DNA of 64,000 nucleotides from assembly GCF_001613165.1 (NCBI RefSeq), contig NZ_BDBV01000080.1:33812-97811 (forward strand), given 5' to 3'. The notes under the pieces were generated by a model. The model did no database searches and was not told where the DNA came from. It saw only the letters and a list, made by a program, of their open reading frames with translations. Source of the DNA: Nocardia mexicana NBRC 108244 (GTDB taxonomy: Bacteria > Actinomycetota > Actinomycetes > Mycobacteriales > Mycobacteriaceae). Within the stretch, counting starts at the first letter, position 1, and every line of letters begins with the position of its first letter. Made by a program: the position numbers and the translations under genes. Of this stretch, positions 1 through 9,018 are shown piece by piece.

Positions 1-1853
1 AGTTCGACACTTCCCGCGTGTCCGGTGTGGCCCGGCGGTGCGGGAGGTGGTGTGGGAGTGGGTTTTTCGAAGCGTTCGAGGGATTCGGTGACGAGGGGTT
101 GGAGGGTGGGGTTGTCCCACCAGAAGATCTTGCGGACGAGGACTGGTTCGTGGCCGGGTAGTCGGATCAGGGCGCGGTTTTTGGGAAGCCTGCCCAGTTT
201 GGCGACGTTGAAGATCGGTTCGGCGCGCCAAGAGGTGGATTTGTTGGTGCCGCCGGGCCCGCGGGAGCGGGAATGGTCGGCCACGTCGTGGTCGTCGATC
301 GCGCGCGCCCACTCCTCCAGATACGAGGTGGTCGCGATGTTGCCGCCGTAGATTTCGATGGATTGGGCGCGCATCGTTTTGACTCCGCCGGGGCCCCAGA
401 GTTCTTCGGCGGGTTCGAGGACCTGCACGATGGTGATCAACACGATGCCGCAGCCGCCGCAGTAGGTGTACCAGTCGGGCAGTTCGGCGACCCGTGCGCA
501 GTTGGCGGCCTCGTCCAGCACCGCCAGCAGCGGTATCGGCAGGCGGCCGTCCACGCGTTGCCGGGCCGTGGCGAGACCTGCCTCGACGATCTGCCCAACC
601 AGCGCAGCGGTCAAGGCGGTGGCCGAGTCCGGGCCCTTCATCGACAGCGCGTACACGGTGTCGCTGCTGGTGACGAACCTGTGTGGCACGAACAGCGGCC
701 GCTGATGGGTGACCGGGCCGTGCGCGATATCGATGACCACGCCGTGGTCGCCGTCGTAGACGGTGAATCGCTTCCGTGACGGCGGGGTCACCATCTGCGC
801 GTACCCCTCATCCGACAGCGTGTTGAGATACCTTCGCGCCATGTCGAACAGCCCATCCCTCTGCCGGGCATAGAGGGATTGGGCGTCCAAGATCCGGGTG
901 GCTGCCTGCAGGTGCCCTTTGGCGCGCAGAATCAGGACGGGGGTTTGGTCCTGGTCGGCCGACAGCCACTCCGCGACGTGCAGCAGGTCGCCGTCGGCGC
1001 GGGCGGCGGCGAACATGTAGAGGGCCAGCAGTTCCTGGGCGCCGCCGTCGAAGTAGTCGTCTTTTTTCGCGGCGGCCTGCTGGGCGGCCGACCCGGTCGC
1101 GCCCGCGACGAAGAACGACGCCAGCATCCGCGCCTTCGGCAGGTTCGGCACCTGCCCCAGCAGGTTCACCCAGAAATTGCATTGCGGTGTGCCGGTGACA
1201 CCCTGGAGATCACAGATCCAGACGGTGCCGCGTTTCTCGCGCCCGGCGAGGGTGTGTCGGTAGAGGTCGGGTTTGTTGCTGGTGGCCAGTACCGGTCCCC
1301 ACGCGTCCAGGGTGGCCGGGATCGCCCAGGCCATCGTTTTGCCGGTGCGCTGTCCGGCCGAGATAAACATCCCGAGCTCCGCGGGCAGGTGCAGGTCGAT
1401 GCCGCCGATGACGGTCTTGCCGAGCAGCGGGCCCGGCATCGACCGCACCTGCGCGGGGGCGTCTTTCAGCAGCCTTCGCGCGGCCGTGGTGTTGTCTTCG
1501 CGGCGGCCGACGGTGATCTGCCGCGGCGACACCATCGTCCGCGCTGCCGCGTCGATGGGATCGGTGCGCGGGAATCGCCGCCACCCCACCCGCCCGGCGC
1601 AACTGATGAGGAAGAAGAATCCGGCGAGGATGAGGGTGGATTGCCACGGCCACCGATGGTGACCGACGATCACCTGCAGCAGGGCGACGGCGGGGTGGCC
1701 GGTGACCGGCAGCCCGGCCCACCAGCTGCCCAGGCTCAACGCTGCCCACACCACCACGGCGACGGCCATGACGGCGAGCGCGAGGAGCAGCAGCCAGTTT
1801 TCTTCTCCGAGGCCGCCGGTGCTGCGGCGGCGGGTTTCACGACGAGCCATCAT
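1..1853 (-). CDS. Type IV coupling protein, VirD4/TraG-like ATPase (C-terminus off the window)
   Basis: This is the ATPase that would recruit relaxase-bound DNA or protein substrates to the conjugative channel at the inner membrane. About 617 codons are visible and the 3' end runs off the left edge. Two hydrophobic segments lie in the first 90 residues. A Walker A motif AGQRTGKT ends near residue 173 (Lys172) and a Walker B motif LLAVLDEAAN carries Asp447-Glu448, both typical of VirD4/TraG/TraM-type proteins. The start has two consecutive ATGs (1853 and 1850); I took the first. It is the last gene of the minus-strand transfer operon in this window, 72 nt after the preceding gene. A relaxase may lie beyond the edge. 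The family call is firm; the exact subfamily is not. Confidence 0.85.
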   Translation of the reverse strand, partial: MMARRETRRRSTGGLGEENWLLLLALAVMAVAVVVWAALSLGSWWAGLPVTGHPAVALLQVIVGHHRWPWQSTLILAGFFFLISCAGRVGWRRFPRTDPIDAAARTMVSPRQITVGRREDNTTAARRLLKDAPAQVRSMPGPLLGKTVIGGIDLHLPAELGMFISAGQRTGKTMAWAIPATLDAWGPVLATSNKPDLYRHTLAGREKRGTVWICDLQGVTGTPQCNFWVNLLGQVPNLPKARMLASFFVAGATGSAAQQAAAKKDDYFDGGAQELLALYMFAAARADGDLLHVAEWLSADQDQTPVLILRAKGHLQAATRILDAQSLYARQRDGLFDMARRYLNTLSDEGYAQMVTPPSRKRFTVYDGDHGVVIDIAHGPVTHQRPLFVPHRFVTSSDTVYALSMKGPDSATALTAALVGQIVEAGLATARQRVDGRLPIPLLAVLDEAANCARVAELPDWYTYCGGCGIVLITIVQVLEPAEELWGPGGVKTMRAQSIEIYGGNIATTSYLEEWARAIDDHDVADHSRSRGPGGTNKSTSWRAEPIFNVAKLGRLPKNRALIRLPGHEPVLVRKIFWWDNPTLQPLVTESLERFEKPTPTPPPAPPGHTGHAGSVE

Positions 1854-1925
1854 GGCTGTCACCTCCCATAGGGGTTGTGGATAAGAGTGGGGATGGTTGT
1901 GGATCAGCGAGCGCGGCAGGGGTTT

Positions 1926-3224
1926 TCACGGCGGCACCTCCATGTCCGGACCGGCAGTGGGCGCCGGACCGGAGTGGGCGTGCGCGTCGGGTTCGGCTGC
2001 GGCCCAACTGGTGTCGGCGATCTCGGGCAGCGCGGCGCCGATGGCGTCGCCGATGTCGGCGCCTGCGCCCGTGCGGACGGGCTCGCCACTGTCTTGAGCT
2101 CGTCCGGCGGATGCTGTTGTGCCGGTGTCGGTTCCGGTGTCCACTGCGGTGCCGTACTCGGGGTGTGTGGTGTCGATCTGGTGGCGCAGTGCGGCGGCGT
2201 CGGCGAGGGCGTGGTCGCGTTGTTCGGTGAGTTGCGCGAGGCGCCCGAGGCGGGCGTGGGAGGGTTCGGTGCTCCAGTAGATGCCGTCGCGGCCTGCCTG
2301 GTAGGCGCGCTCGACGTCGTCGTAGACGATTCCGGCGCGCAGGGCGGCGCGGCCGGCGTCGGAGGTGGCCTGCCGCAACGTTTCCAACCGGTGGATGACG
2401 GCGTGGTCGCTGTCGTGGTGGTCGAAGGTGTTGTTGGCGTGTTCGGCGGCGAGGTCTTGCACTTGCCGTAGCAGTTGGGCGTGCCGGGTTTCCCAGGTGG
2501 CGGTGTCGGTGTAGCGGTAGGTGATGGGGGCGTCGCGGATTTCGCGGGGCAGCAGCATGCGGCGCGTCTCGTACCCGGTGTCGAGGTCGGCGGCCTGCTC
2601 CTCAGCCTCGAGGGCTGCGTCGGTCGCGGCGATGACGCGATCGGTCTCCTTCTCGGTCGCCGCCGAGACACCTGTGCGGGGTGCGCCCAGCGACCGTTCC
2701 ACCGCGGTCCGCGGGTCCGGTTCGGGCGGGTTCAGCAACGCCGCCAGCGGACGGTCCCGGGTTGCGGCGGTGTAGGTGTCGGGCAGCAGATTTGGGTAGC
2801 GGTGGTCGGCGTCCTGCGCCGAGGCGAGGACGACGCCGTCGCCGTGGCCGGTGACGTGGCGGGCGTCGACCAGCGCGTCCCACAACTCGTCGTCGACCGG
2901 CAACTCCCCCGCCTCCCGGGAGCGGGCAAGTTCGTCGAAGATCCGGCGGGCTCGCTGCGGCCCGGACTGCCAGCCCATGACCCCGGCTTGACGGGCTTGC
3001 CACATCCGCCGGAACCGCTCCTGCTCGTGGCGGCCCCACCGCATCGCCAGACCCTCGGCGTGTGCCAAATACTGTGTGCGGGTGTCCTCGTCGAGGGCGT
3101 GTGGCGCGATCTCCTGCAGCTGGTAGTACTTGGCGAAGTCGGCGCGCAGCTGCCGCACCCGGCTGTCGTGATCGGGGTAGAAGTCGGGGTTGGCGTAGCC
3201 GATGGGTGCCTCGACCAGGTTCAT
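1926..3224 (-). CDS. Conserved hypothetical conjugative-element protein, 432 aa
   Basis: The function is not recognised. The predicted protein is soluble, acidic and mostly helical, with no signal peptide or membrane segment. Residues about 310-350 contain GRDGIYWSTEP followed by HARLGRLAQL. The next upstream gene has a matching stretch (GSNGTPWATQP, then HRLLGRLEQL), so the two proteins are probably related. Near the C-terminus is GDAIGAALPEI, one version of the tail motif shared by many proteins of this operon. The ATG overlaps the stop of the upstream gene by 4 nt (ATGA), which supports both the start and translational coupling. Confidence 0.7.
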   Translation of the reverse strand: MNLVEAPIGYANPDFYPDHDSRVRQLRADFAKYYQLQEIAPHALDEDTRTQYLAHAEGLAMRWGRHEQERFRRMWQARQAGVMGWQSGPQRARRIFDELARSREAGELPVDDELWDALVDARHVTGHGDGVVLASAQDADHRYPNLLPDTYTAATRDRPLAALLNPPEPDPRTAVERSLGAPRTGVSAATEKETDRVIAATDAALEAEEQAADLDTGYETRRMLLPREIRDAPITYRYTDTATWETRHAQLLRQVQDLAAEHANNTFDHHDSDHAVIHRLETLRQATSDAGRAALRAGIVYDDVERAYQAGRDGIYWSTEPSHARLGRLAQLTEQRDHALADAAALRHQIDTTHPEYGTAVDTGTDTGTTASAGRAQDSGEPVRTGAGADIGDAIGAALPEIADTSWAAAEPDAHAHSGPAPTAGPDMEVPP

Positions 3225-4063
3225 AGCTGGGCCCCCGGTTCCGGGCCGGGTCCGATCTCGCGTTCCGGCGTGGCGGTCGGGAGCTGTTCCGGGTTCGCGC
3301 TCCAGGTCCCGTCGCCGGCGCCGCTGGTGTCGGGGAGCGCGGTGTCGACGGCGTCGCCGATCCCGGACCCGTCACCACGCCGTGCGGGGTCGGCCCGTTG
3401 GTTGGGTCCGTCGATGAGGTCGCGTACTGTCGCGGCCGCGATGTCGGTGTGGGCGTTGCGGAGTTGCTGCGGCCAGCGCGGTGCGGGGTCGCGGTGGTGT
3501 TGGCGGTTTCCGGTTTCCCAGTGGTGGTCGACGTCGGCGGCGGTCAGGTCGTGAATGGTGTTGTCGGCGCGGGCGAGGTCTTCGCGCAGTTCCTCGATCG
3601 TGGTGTGGGTCGTGGCCAGCTGCTGGGTCTGCTCGGTGGCGTGGGTGTGGTGCGCGTGGGCTAGCTGCTGGCTGATGTTGAGTTGGACGCAGAGTTGTTC
3701 GAGTCGGCCGAGGAGCCGGTGGGCGGGTTGGGTGGCCCAGGGTGTTCCGTTGCTGCCGAGGTGCTCGGCCCGGGCGATGTCGTCGGTGGTGAGTCCGTCG
3801 CGTTCGGCGTCGCGGCGGGCCTGGGACAGGTCGTCGTCGATGCCGTTGGCGAAGACCGCCCACTGCCACTTCTGGCCGGTGATGCGGGTGTCGTTCGCGG
3901 TGGCGGCGGCCAGCCAGGCTGCCCGCAGGTATGCCGTGTCCTGCACCGCGCGCAACCGCGCCGCGTGCACGGCGTCGGGGTCGTCGGTCCCGAACCGGTG
4001 TGCGATCGGGCTGGGGTGCGGGGTCGAGTTGTCGGCAGTGTTATCGGATGTGTTGTCGGACAT
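3221..4063 (-). CDS. Conserved hypothetical conjugative-element protein, 280 aa
   Basis: The function is not recognised. I chose the ATG of MSDNTSDN at 4063 over an upstream ATG because AAGGCGG lies a few bases before it, and because another gene of the operon also begins MSDNT behind a good ribosome site. The protein is helical, with a probable short coiled coil around residues 130-180 (Gln/Thr/Glu-rich). It shares the block GTPWATQPAHRLLGRLEQL with its downstream neighbour. The tail contains GDAVDTALPDTSG, the clearest form of the operon's shared C-terminal motif, followed by a Pro/Glu-rich end. It overlaps the next gene by 4 nt. Confidence 0.7.
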   Translation of the reverse strand: MSDNTSDNTADNSTPHPSPIAHRFGTDDPDAVHAARLRAVQDTAYLRAAWLAAATANDTRITGQKWQWAVFANGIDDDLSQARRDAERDGLTTDDIARAEHLGSNGTPWATQPAHRLLGRLEQLCVQLNISQQLAHAHHTHATEQTQQLATTHTTIEELREDLARADNTIHDLTAADVDHHWETGNRQHHRDPAPRWPQQLRNAHTDIAAATVRDLIDGPNQRADPARRGDGSGIGDAVDTALPDTSGAGDGTWSANPEQLPTATPEREIGPGPEPGAQL

Positions 4064-4217
4064 CGGGTTCCGCCTTCGGATGTCGAAGCGGGTCACCTCT
4101 CCGGTCCCGTTACGGGGCGGGTGGGGTGGTGGCGGTGCAGATGTCCCTCGTGTGGTCAGGGGTGGTGTTGTGCGGCGGTTGGTGCCAGCGCGCGCCGCTC
4201 ACCCGGTGGGTGGTCGT

Positions 4218-5210
4218 CTATGGTTCCGGGCCCGGAGTGTTCGGGGGGCTCGGCGGCGGCTCCTGTGGATCCGGTCCGGTGATGTCCGGTTCTCGGTGTT
4301 GGGTGGTGCTGTCGGGGAGGAGGGGGTCGATGGCGGCGCCGATGGTGTGGCGGCCGGCGTGCTGGTCGCGGTGGTAGACGGCGGCGGCGAGGCGGTCCTG
4401 CCAGCGGTTCATCCGGGCGCGCCGCCCGTGGCCGAGGTCGGCCGCGGTGTCGCGCAGATGGGTGAGCAGCACGTCGATGTGGGCTCGGACCGGCTCGGCG
4501 GCGTTGTGTTGGGCCAGATGCTGGTCCATGACATGGGCGGCGCGGTCGAAGCGGCGGTGTGCGTGGTCGGGGTCGCGGCGGGTGTGGGCGAGGTCGCGGG
4601 CGGCGTTCTGCGCGTCGAGGAGGCTCCGGTCGATGCCGGTCAGTTCGCGGCCGCGCTCCCCACCCCGATCGATCGGGACCCCGGCGCGGGCCAGGTCGCC
4701 GGTGAGCTGGGTGTCGACGGCCTGGCACAGCGTCTCGACCCGATCGTGGTGTCGCGCGCGATCGACAGCGGCTTTGGATTGCTCGTCGACCAGCAGCAGT
4801 TCGGGCAGCGCTCCGCCCAGTGACAGGTGCTCGACCGTGGTGGCGAGCAGGACGCGTTCGATGTCCAGCAGTCCGCGGCCGTGCACGATGAGCTGGGACA
4901 GTTCGTGGTGCTGGCGGCGGGTGTCGTCGAGCAGCAAGACCATCATGGCGGGGACCGGATGGCCGGGATTCTGTGCGAGGTAGTCGGCGTAGCGGCCGGT
5001 CGTCTCGGTCAGGGTGGCGTAGGTGTGCAGGCGCGCGATCAGGTCGGGGCGGTCGATGTGCTCCGGCCACAGGTGCAGCCAGTGCTCGCTGGTGCCGGCG
5101 TCGATGCGGGCGATCTGGTCGGCGACGAGTTGCCGGTCGGCGGGTGTCAGCATCGCGAGGTCCGGTCGTGGCCGCAGCACGATGGCGTGGTCGCGGTGTT
5201 GTTCGAGCAT
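4218..5210 (-). CDS. Hypothetical conjugative-element protein, 330 aa (perhaps the 3' half of a frameshifted gene)
   Basis: The function is not recognised. It is predicted all-helical and soluble. The C-terminus has TIGAAIDPLLPDS and ends PGPEP, matching the tail motif of the neighbouring genes. The assigned ATG at 5210 lies 64 nt inside the upstream gene. Its best ribosome site (AAAGGA) is about 12 nt away, which is weak. A -1 shift near 5225-5235 would join the upstream frame (SKD) to QIAGMLEQH and give one protein of about 605 aa. That possibility and two overlapping genes are both open; the coding frame itself is well supported. Confidence 0.6.
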   Translation of the reverse strand: MLEQHRDHAIVLRPRPDLAMLTPADRQLVADQIARIDAGTSEHWLHLWPEHIDRPDLIARLHTYATLTETTGRYADYLAQNPGHPVPAMMVLLLDDTRRQHHELSQLIVHGRGLLDIERVLLATTVEHLSLGGALPELLLVDEQSKAAVDRARHHDRVETLCQAVDTQLTGDLARAGVPIDRGGERGRELTGIDRSLLDAQNAARDLAHTRRDPDHAHRRFDRAAHVMDQHLAQHNAAEPVRAHIDVLLTHLRDTAADLGHGRRARMNRWQDRLAAAVYHRDQHAGRHTIGAAIDPLLPDSTTQHREPDITGPDPQEPPPSPPNTPGPEP

Positions 5211-6034
5211 CCCGGCGATCTGTCCTTTGATCTGTCGCCGGGATCGAGCAACAGCGGTGTCGCCGACAGGTCGATGCCGGTGACATCGCCGGTCAGGTAC
5301 GCGGCGGTGAAACCGATGGCCGCCCGCTCCGATGCACCCACCCCGGCGGCGGCGAGGTCGCTGGCCAATCCGGCGAGGCCATCATCGAGCGCACCACCCG
5401 GGCCGGCCGACCACGCCACCCCGGCAGGGCCGCGGCCGCGGCCTCCCTCCGCAGCCGCAGACCACCGGGTCACCGCGGCGCGGGCGCGGCGGCGTGCGTC
5501 CTCGGGCAGGTCGGCGATCGCCAGCACGGTGTGGGCGGCGCGTTCGACAGCTCCGGTGCGGCGCGTGGTGAGCGCGGTGATGGCCTGCCGGTCGTGGTGT
5601 GCGGCATCGAATCCCGGGTCGAGGCTGATGGTGGCGGTGTGCGGGTCGATGAGCAGGCCGTGTTCACGCTGGTACCGGTCGACGATCTCGGACAGTTCGG
5701 TGTCTGCGGCCCACACCATGGCCTGTTCCAGTGCGACCGCCAGTTCGTCGCCGGGCGCGTCGGGGTCGCCGAGCATCCGCCGCAGTTCGGTTGTCTCGCG
5801 AAGCGCGATCTCGACAAGACGGGCGTGGTAGGCGGGCAGCAGGTAGTCGGGAAGTTCCTCGTTCGCCGCGTACGCACGGGCGCGGGCGCGGCCTTCCTGC
5901 ATCGCGATCGCCGCCTCCAGCACGGCCCGCCGCTGCCCGGTCCCCTCCCCCGCAGGCACCCGCAGTTGTGCACGCGACACCGGCCCCGCATCGGCAGGCT
6001 CGGCTGCTGCGGGTTCGAAAGTATTGTCGCTCAT
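5147..6034 (-). CDS. Hypothetical conjugative-element protein, 295 aa (perhaps the 5' half of a frameshifted gene)
   Basis: The function is not recognised. The start MSDNTFEP at 6034 is chosen because GGAGGT lies 9 nt upstream; longer readings start in sequence with no such site. The protein is Ala/Arg/Glu-rich, helical and lacks a signal peptide. Unlike its neighbours it does not end in the shared AID-type tail. Its last 20 residues (SKDRSPGCSNNT onward) look like out-of-frame sequence, while the overlapping downstream frame continues smoothly and does end in the tail motif. This suggests a frameshifted single gene, but two genes overlapping by 64 nt cannot be excluded. Confidence 0.55.
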   Translation of the reverse strand: MSDNTFEPAAAEPADAGPVSRAQLRVPAGEGTGQRRAVLEAAIAMQEGRARARAYAANEELPDYLLPAYHARLVEIALRETTELRRMLGDPDAPGDELAVALEQAMVWAADTELSEIVDRYQREHGLLIDPHTATISLDPGFDAAHHDRQAITALTTRRTGAVERAAHTVLAIADLPEDARRRARAAVTRWSAAAEGGRGRGPAGVAWSAGPGGALDDGLAGLASDLAAAGVGASERAAIGFTAAYLTGDVTGIDLSATPLLLDPGDRSKDRSPGCSNNTATTPSCCGHDRTSRC

Positions 6035-6092
6035 GGCGTTTCGACCTCCGGGCGGCAAGGGCCAGCGGGCTCGGCGCCGCGGTGTGCGGCGG

Positions 6093-7031
6093 TCATGGTT
6101 CCAGCCAGGGGTCGGGCCCGGTATCCGGCGCGTCGGAGGCGGGGCCGGGGTCCTGGTCGGGGTTCCAGCGGCCGGGTTCCAGGTAGGGCAGGAAGGTGTC
6201 GATCGCCCTCTCGATCGGTGGGTATCCGTCGGTCGCCTCGGACCCGCTGTGCAGGGCGGTCGCGGCATGAGCGAGGAACTCACGCGGTGTGGGTGGGGCT
6301 ACGTCGGCGGTACGGGCCGCGGCGTCGTCGGTGAGTAGCGCGGGCACTGCCGGGAGGGTTTCCGCGGTGGCGTAGCGGCGCCAGGCGTGTTCCAGTTCCA
6401 GGTCGTCGACCCCGGCCAGAGCGGTCATGGTCGCCTGCCGCATCCGGGTGACTTCCGGCCCGTGCCACAGGACTTCGGCGTCAGTCGCTGTGATTTCGGC
6501 GGCGTCCGCCAGCGCGGCCACACGGGCATGAGCCACGGTCATGGCCCGTTCGAGATGAGCGCTGGTGACCGGGTCGGCGCCGAAGGAGTAGACCCCGGCG
6601 TGCACACGGTCCAACCGTGCCGCGTGCAGCGCGGCCATCCGTTCCAGCCGCCACGACTCGGAGATGAGCATGTCGCGGTACAGCTGGGTGCCCGCACCGG
6701 CCGGACTCGTGTCGGCCGTCGCCGGTTCGGCGGCAGACGCGCCCGGTTCGGCGGCAGATCTGGCTGGTTCGGTGGCGGCGTGGCGGGCGTGGCCGATGTC
6801 GGCGGGGTCGATTCCGGCCGATACCGCGAGTGCCTCGGTGGCCTCCGCTGCGGCGTTCAGGGTGTCCAGCCAGGCGCGCCAGTCGGTTTCCGGGCTGCCG
6901 TCGGTGCCGTCGAAGCCGTCGGGTCCCAGCTGCTGCAGGCGGTCGTGTTCGCGCAGCAGGTCGGTGATGCGTTGCAGCAGTTGTGCTTGCCAGTCCGGCA
7001 CCGGGTCCGGCACCGGCGGTGGTGGGGTCAT
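6093..7031 (-). CDS. Tandem-paralogue family protein, 312 aa
   Basis: A member of the divergent paralogue family that fills 6093-15150; the function is unknown. The family signature is visible: an N-terminal WQAQLLQRITDLL helix, a central SWRLERMAALHAARLDRV, then LWHGPEVTRMRQATMTAL and LEHAWRRYA. The tail has ERAIDTFLPYLEP and ends DPWLEP. No signal peptide or membrane segment is present, so a cytoplasmic or transported soluble protein is expected. The start MTPPPP at 7031 is preceded by GGAGGTGTCGATC, a good ribosome site, which favours it over the ATG five codons upstream. Residues about 90-125 are an Ala/Glu/Pro spacer absent from its paralogues. Confidence 0.7.
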   Translation of the reverse strand: MTPPPPVPDPVPDWQAQLLQRITDLLREHDRLQQLGPDGFDGTDGSPETDWRAWLDTLNAAAEATEALAVSAGIDPADIGHARHAATEPARSAAEPGASAAEPATADTSPAGAGTQLYRDMLISESWRLERMAALHAARLDRVHAGVYSFGADPVTSAHLERAMTVAHARVAALADAAEITATDAEVLWHGPEVTRMRQATMTALAGVDDLELEHAWRRYATAETLPAVPALLTDDAAARTADVAPPTPREFLAHAATALHSGSEATDGYPPIERAIDTFLPYLEPGRWNPDQDPGPASDAPDTGPDPWLEP

Positions 7032-7094
7032 GATCGACACCTCCAACAGGTGAAACAGGGTTGTGGACAGGGGGTTTCGACGGACGGGCCGAGA

Positions 7095-8024
7095 TCAGGG
7101 GTCCGGTCCCGAATCACGCTGGGGATCCGGCGACAAGGGATCGTCCCGACCGGGATCGGCGGTGCCGGTGGACCATTCGCGGGCCAGAGCTTCCGGGAAC
7201 ACTGCGTCGACGGCCGCGGTGGCCGTGGCAGCGTCAGGTGACCGAACCTGGTCGGTGACCGCGGAGAGGGCGTCGCGTGCCTGGTCGAGTAGTTCCGGCA
7301 CGCGCGGTGGCATCACCTCGGGCAAGGGGACGTCGGGGCCGTGGTATCCGTCGCGCTGCAGTTGTTTCAGCGATCGGCGGGCGTCGGCGGCGATCGTCGG
7401 GGACGCATAGGTGTGCCAGCGGATCGCGAGATCGTCTGTAGTGCTCTCGTGCAGGCAGTGCTGGAGACGCTGCTGCCATTCCTGGGCCGACACGGTGAAC
7501 AGCGCCGACCACCGGGCCGCGGATCCGCCGACCGCGTGCGCGGTCCGGCCGGCGCGCATCCACAGCGCGTCCATGTTCCGCCGGACCTGTTGCCCGAGAA
7601 CATGATCCGGGAACCGGCCGGTGTCTGCCCAGTGCCGAAGGCTGTAGACGGTGTCGACCGCGGCCATGTCCTTGAGTCGTTCGATATCGTCGGCCACGCG
7701 GGGCACCACCTTCTGCCCGCGGGGGTGCACCGCGGGCTCGGGCATCGGCTGGTTGTCGCGCCACTCGTTGCCGCGCAGCCCGAGGGCCCGCACGCGGTCG
7801 ACCCACTCCGGCGGGACTCCCGCCGCGCGGGCGGCGATCTCGGAGAGTTCGCGTTTCGTGTCGACCGCGTTGATGCGTGCCACGGTGTGCAGGTCGGTGC
7901 GCGCGTCACCGCCCGCCTCGTACATCGCCTGCAGCAGACGGCCGCTCTCGACCGCGAGCCGCTGAATCTCCCGCAGCATCGCCACGTGCTCGGCGGGGAT
8001 TTCCCGCCCGCCCGGGCCGGTCAC
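7095..8024 (-). CDS. Tandem-paralogue family protein, 309 aa
   Basis: A paralogue in the same unknown family. Landmarks are the helix AMLREIQRLAVESGRLLQ, VPPEWVDRVRALGLRGNEW, LKDMAAVDTVYSLRHWAD, RRNMDALWMRAGR, WQQRLQHCL and IRWHTYASPTIAADARRSL. The same order recurs in the genes at 8083-9003, 10002-10877 and 13361-14245. The tail has AAVDAVFPEALAREW and ends SGPDP. The start is taken as GTG 8024, because it overlaps by 4 nt the stop of a 21-codon upstream reading frame; another in-frame GTG lies two codons earlier, directly behind AAGAG. There is no export signal. Confidence 0.7.
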   Translation of the reverse strand: MTGPGGREIPAEHVAMLREIQRLAVESGRLLQAMYEAGGDARTDLHTVARINAVDTKRELSEIAARAAGVPPEWVDRVRALGLRGNEWRDNQPMPEPAVHPRGQKVVPRVADDIERLKDMAAVDTVYSLRHWADTGRFPDHVLGQQVRRNMDALWMRAGRTAHAVGGSAARWSALFTVSAQEWQQRLQHCLHESTTDDLAIRWHTYASPTIAADARRSLKQLQRDGYHGPDVPLPEVMPPRVPELLDQARDALSAVTDQVRSPDAATATAAVDAVFPEALAREWSTGTADPGRDDPLSPDPQRDSGPDP

Positions 8025-8086
8025 CGCCACCTCTTACGGTCGGGCGAAACCGGTGGTACAGACGATGTTCGAGCCTGCGAGGTCAT
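8021..8086 (-). CDS. Possible 21-codon coupling ORF
   Basis: A short frame starts with ATG overlapping the stop of the 306-aa gene (ATGA at 8086-8083) and stops overlapping the GTG of the 309-aa gene (GTGA at 8024-8021). It encodes 21 residues, rich in Ser, Pro and Arg. Its only visible role would be to carry ribosomes across what would otherwise be a 60-nt gap, keeping the operon's chain of 4-nt overlaps. It may be a decayed gene remnant or chance. The start of the next gene depends on it. Confidence 0.25.
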   Translation of the reverse strand: MTSQARTSSVPPVSPDRKRWR

Positions 8087-9003
8087 GGCTCGACTCCCGC
8101 GGCCGGGTCGTCGTCCGCTGGCGTCGGCGCGGGTTCGGTGGTCGTCCAGTCGTGTTCGGTGCCGTCGGGGAGTGCGGCGTCGGCCGCGGTATCGGGGCCG
8201 TCTGTTTCTGTGCTCGGGTCGTCGCGGAACAGGGCCGCGGCGGACTCGGAGAGCATGACCTGCGGTGCGGGGATCGGGACCGGGTCGATGACCGAGCCGC
8301 GGGCGATCCGTGAGCCCAGCACCGACACCGCGCGCTGGGCGTCGGTCTCGATACCGGGCCACGCGTACACGCGCCAGCGTTCCTCGACATCCTCGAGGTC
8401 GTACTGGGACACAGTCACGTCGAGGAGGCGGCGCCACTCGCCGGTGTCGGTGGCCCACATGCCGTTTCGCTCGTCGTCGGTGAGGCCGACGGCGTCGGCG
8501 ACCTCACGGGCACGCCGCCACAGCGCGTCCATGTTGCGTGCGTACTGCGCGGTGGCGTCCTGCTCGGGATCGAATCCGGCATCCCCGGCGGACAATTCGA
8601 GCCGGACTGTTTCGAGGGCGGCCATGTGCTGCAGCTGCCACACATCGGCGGCGACGCCGTCGACCATGGTGTCGCGCACCGCATCCCCCGCCCGCTGGGG
8701 TGCGGGGCGGATTCCGCCGCTTCCGTACGCGTGGGCAGCGATGATGTGGTCGCGGCGGATACCCACGGCCTCGGCGTGGGTTTCGGCCTCCCGGCGGACG
8801 GCGGCGAGGCCGTGCAGGTGGGTGCGCCATGCCTGCAGTGGCCCGTCCGTGCCGCCGGGCGAACTCTCATATCCCCGGCTCAGCAGCTGTGCGCGGTCGG
8901 CGGCCAGGTTCTGGATACGGTCCAGCAGCCGCTGCTGCCAGGCCGGGCCCGTGTGCCATACCGCCGTGCCCAGCGGTCGCGGCGACGGTGACGGTTCGGT
9001 CAT
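8083..9003 (-). CDS. Tandem-paralogue family protein, 306 aa
   Basis: A well-preserved member of the unknown paralogue family. It has WQQRLLDRIQNLAADRAQLL at the N-terminus, VWQLQHMAALETVRLELSAG in the middle, then ARNMDALWRRAREVADAVGL, GEWRRLLDVTVSQYD, VEERWRVYAWPGIETDAQR, and a tail with AADAALPDGTEHDW ending GVEP. It is closest in layout to the 302-aa protein at 14242-15150, which shares the WQLQH block. The start ATG at 9003 is preceded by AAGGAG at good spacing. The protein is soluble, helical and acidic. It has no homology that I recognise outside this cluster. Confidence 0.7.
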   Translation of the reverse strand: MTEPSPSPRPLGTAVWHTGPAWQQRLLDRIQNLAADRAQLLSRGYESSPGGTDGPLQAWRTHLHGLAAVRREAETHAEAVGIRRDHIIAAHAYGSGGIRPAPQRAGDAVRDTMVDGVAADVWQLQHMAALETVRLELSAGDAGFDPEQDATAQYARNMDALWRRAREVADAVGLTDDERNGMWATDTGEWRRLLDVTVSQYDLEDVEERWRVYAWPGIETDAQRAVSVLGSRIARGSVIDPVPIPAPQVMLSESAAALFRDDPSTETDGPDTAADAALPDGTEHDWTTTEPAPTPADDDPAAGVEP

Positions 9004-9018
9004 CAGGATGCTCCTTGT

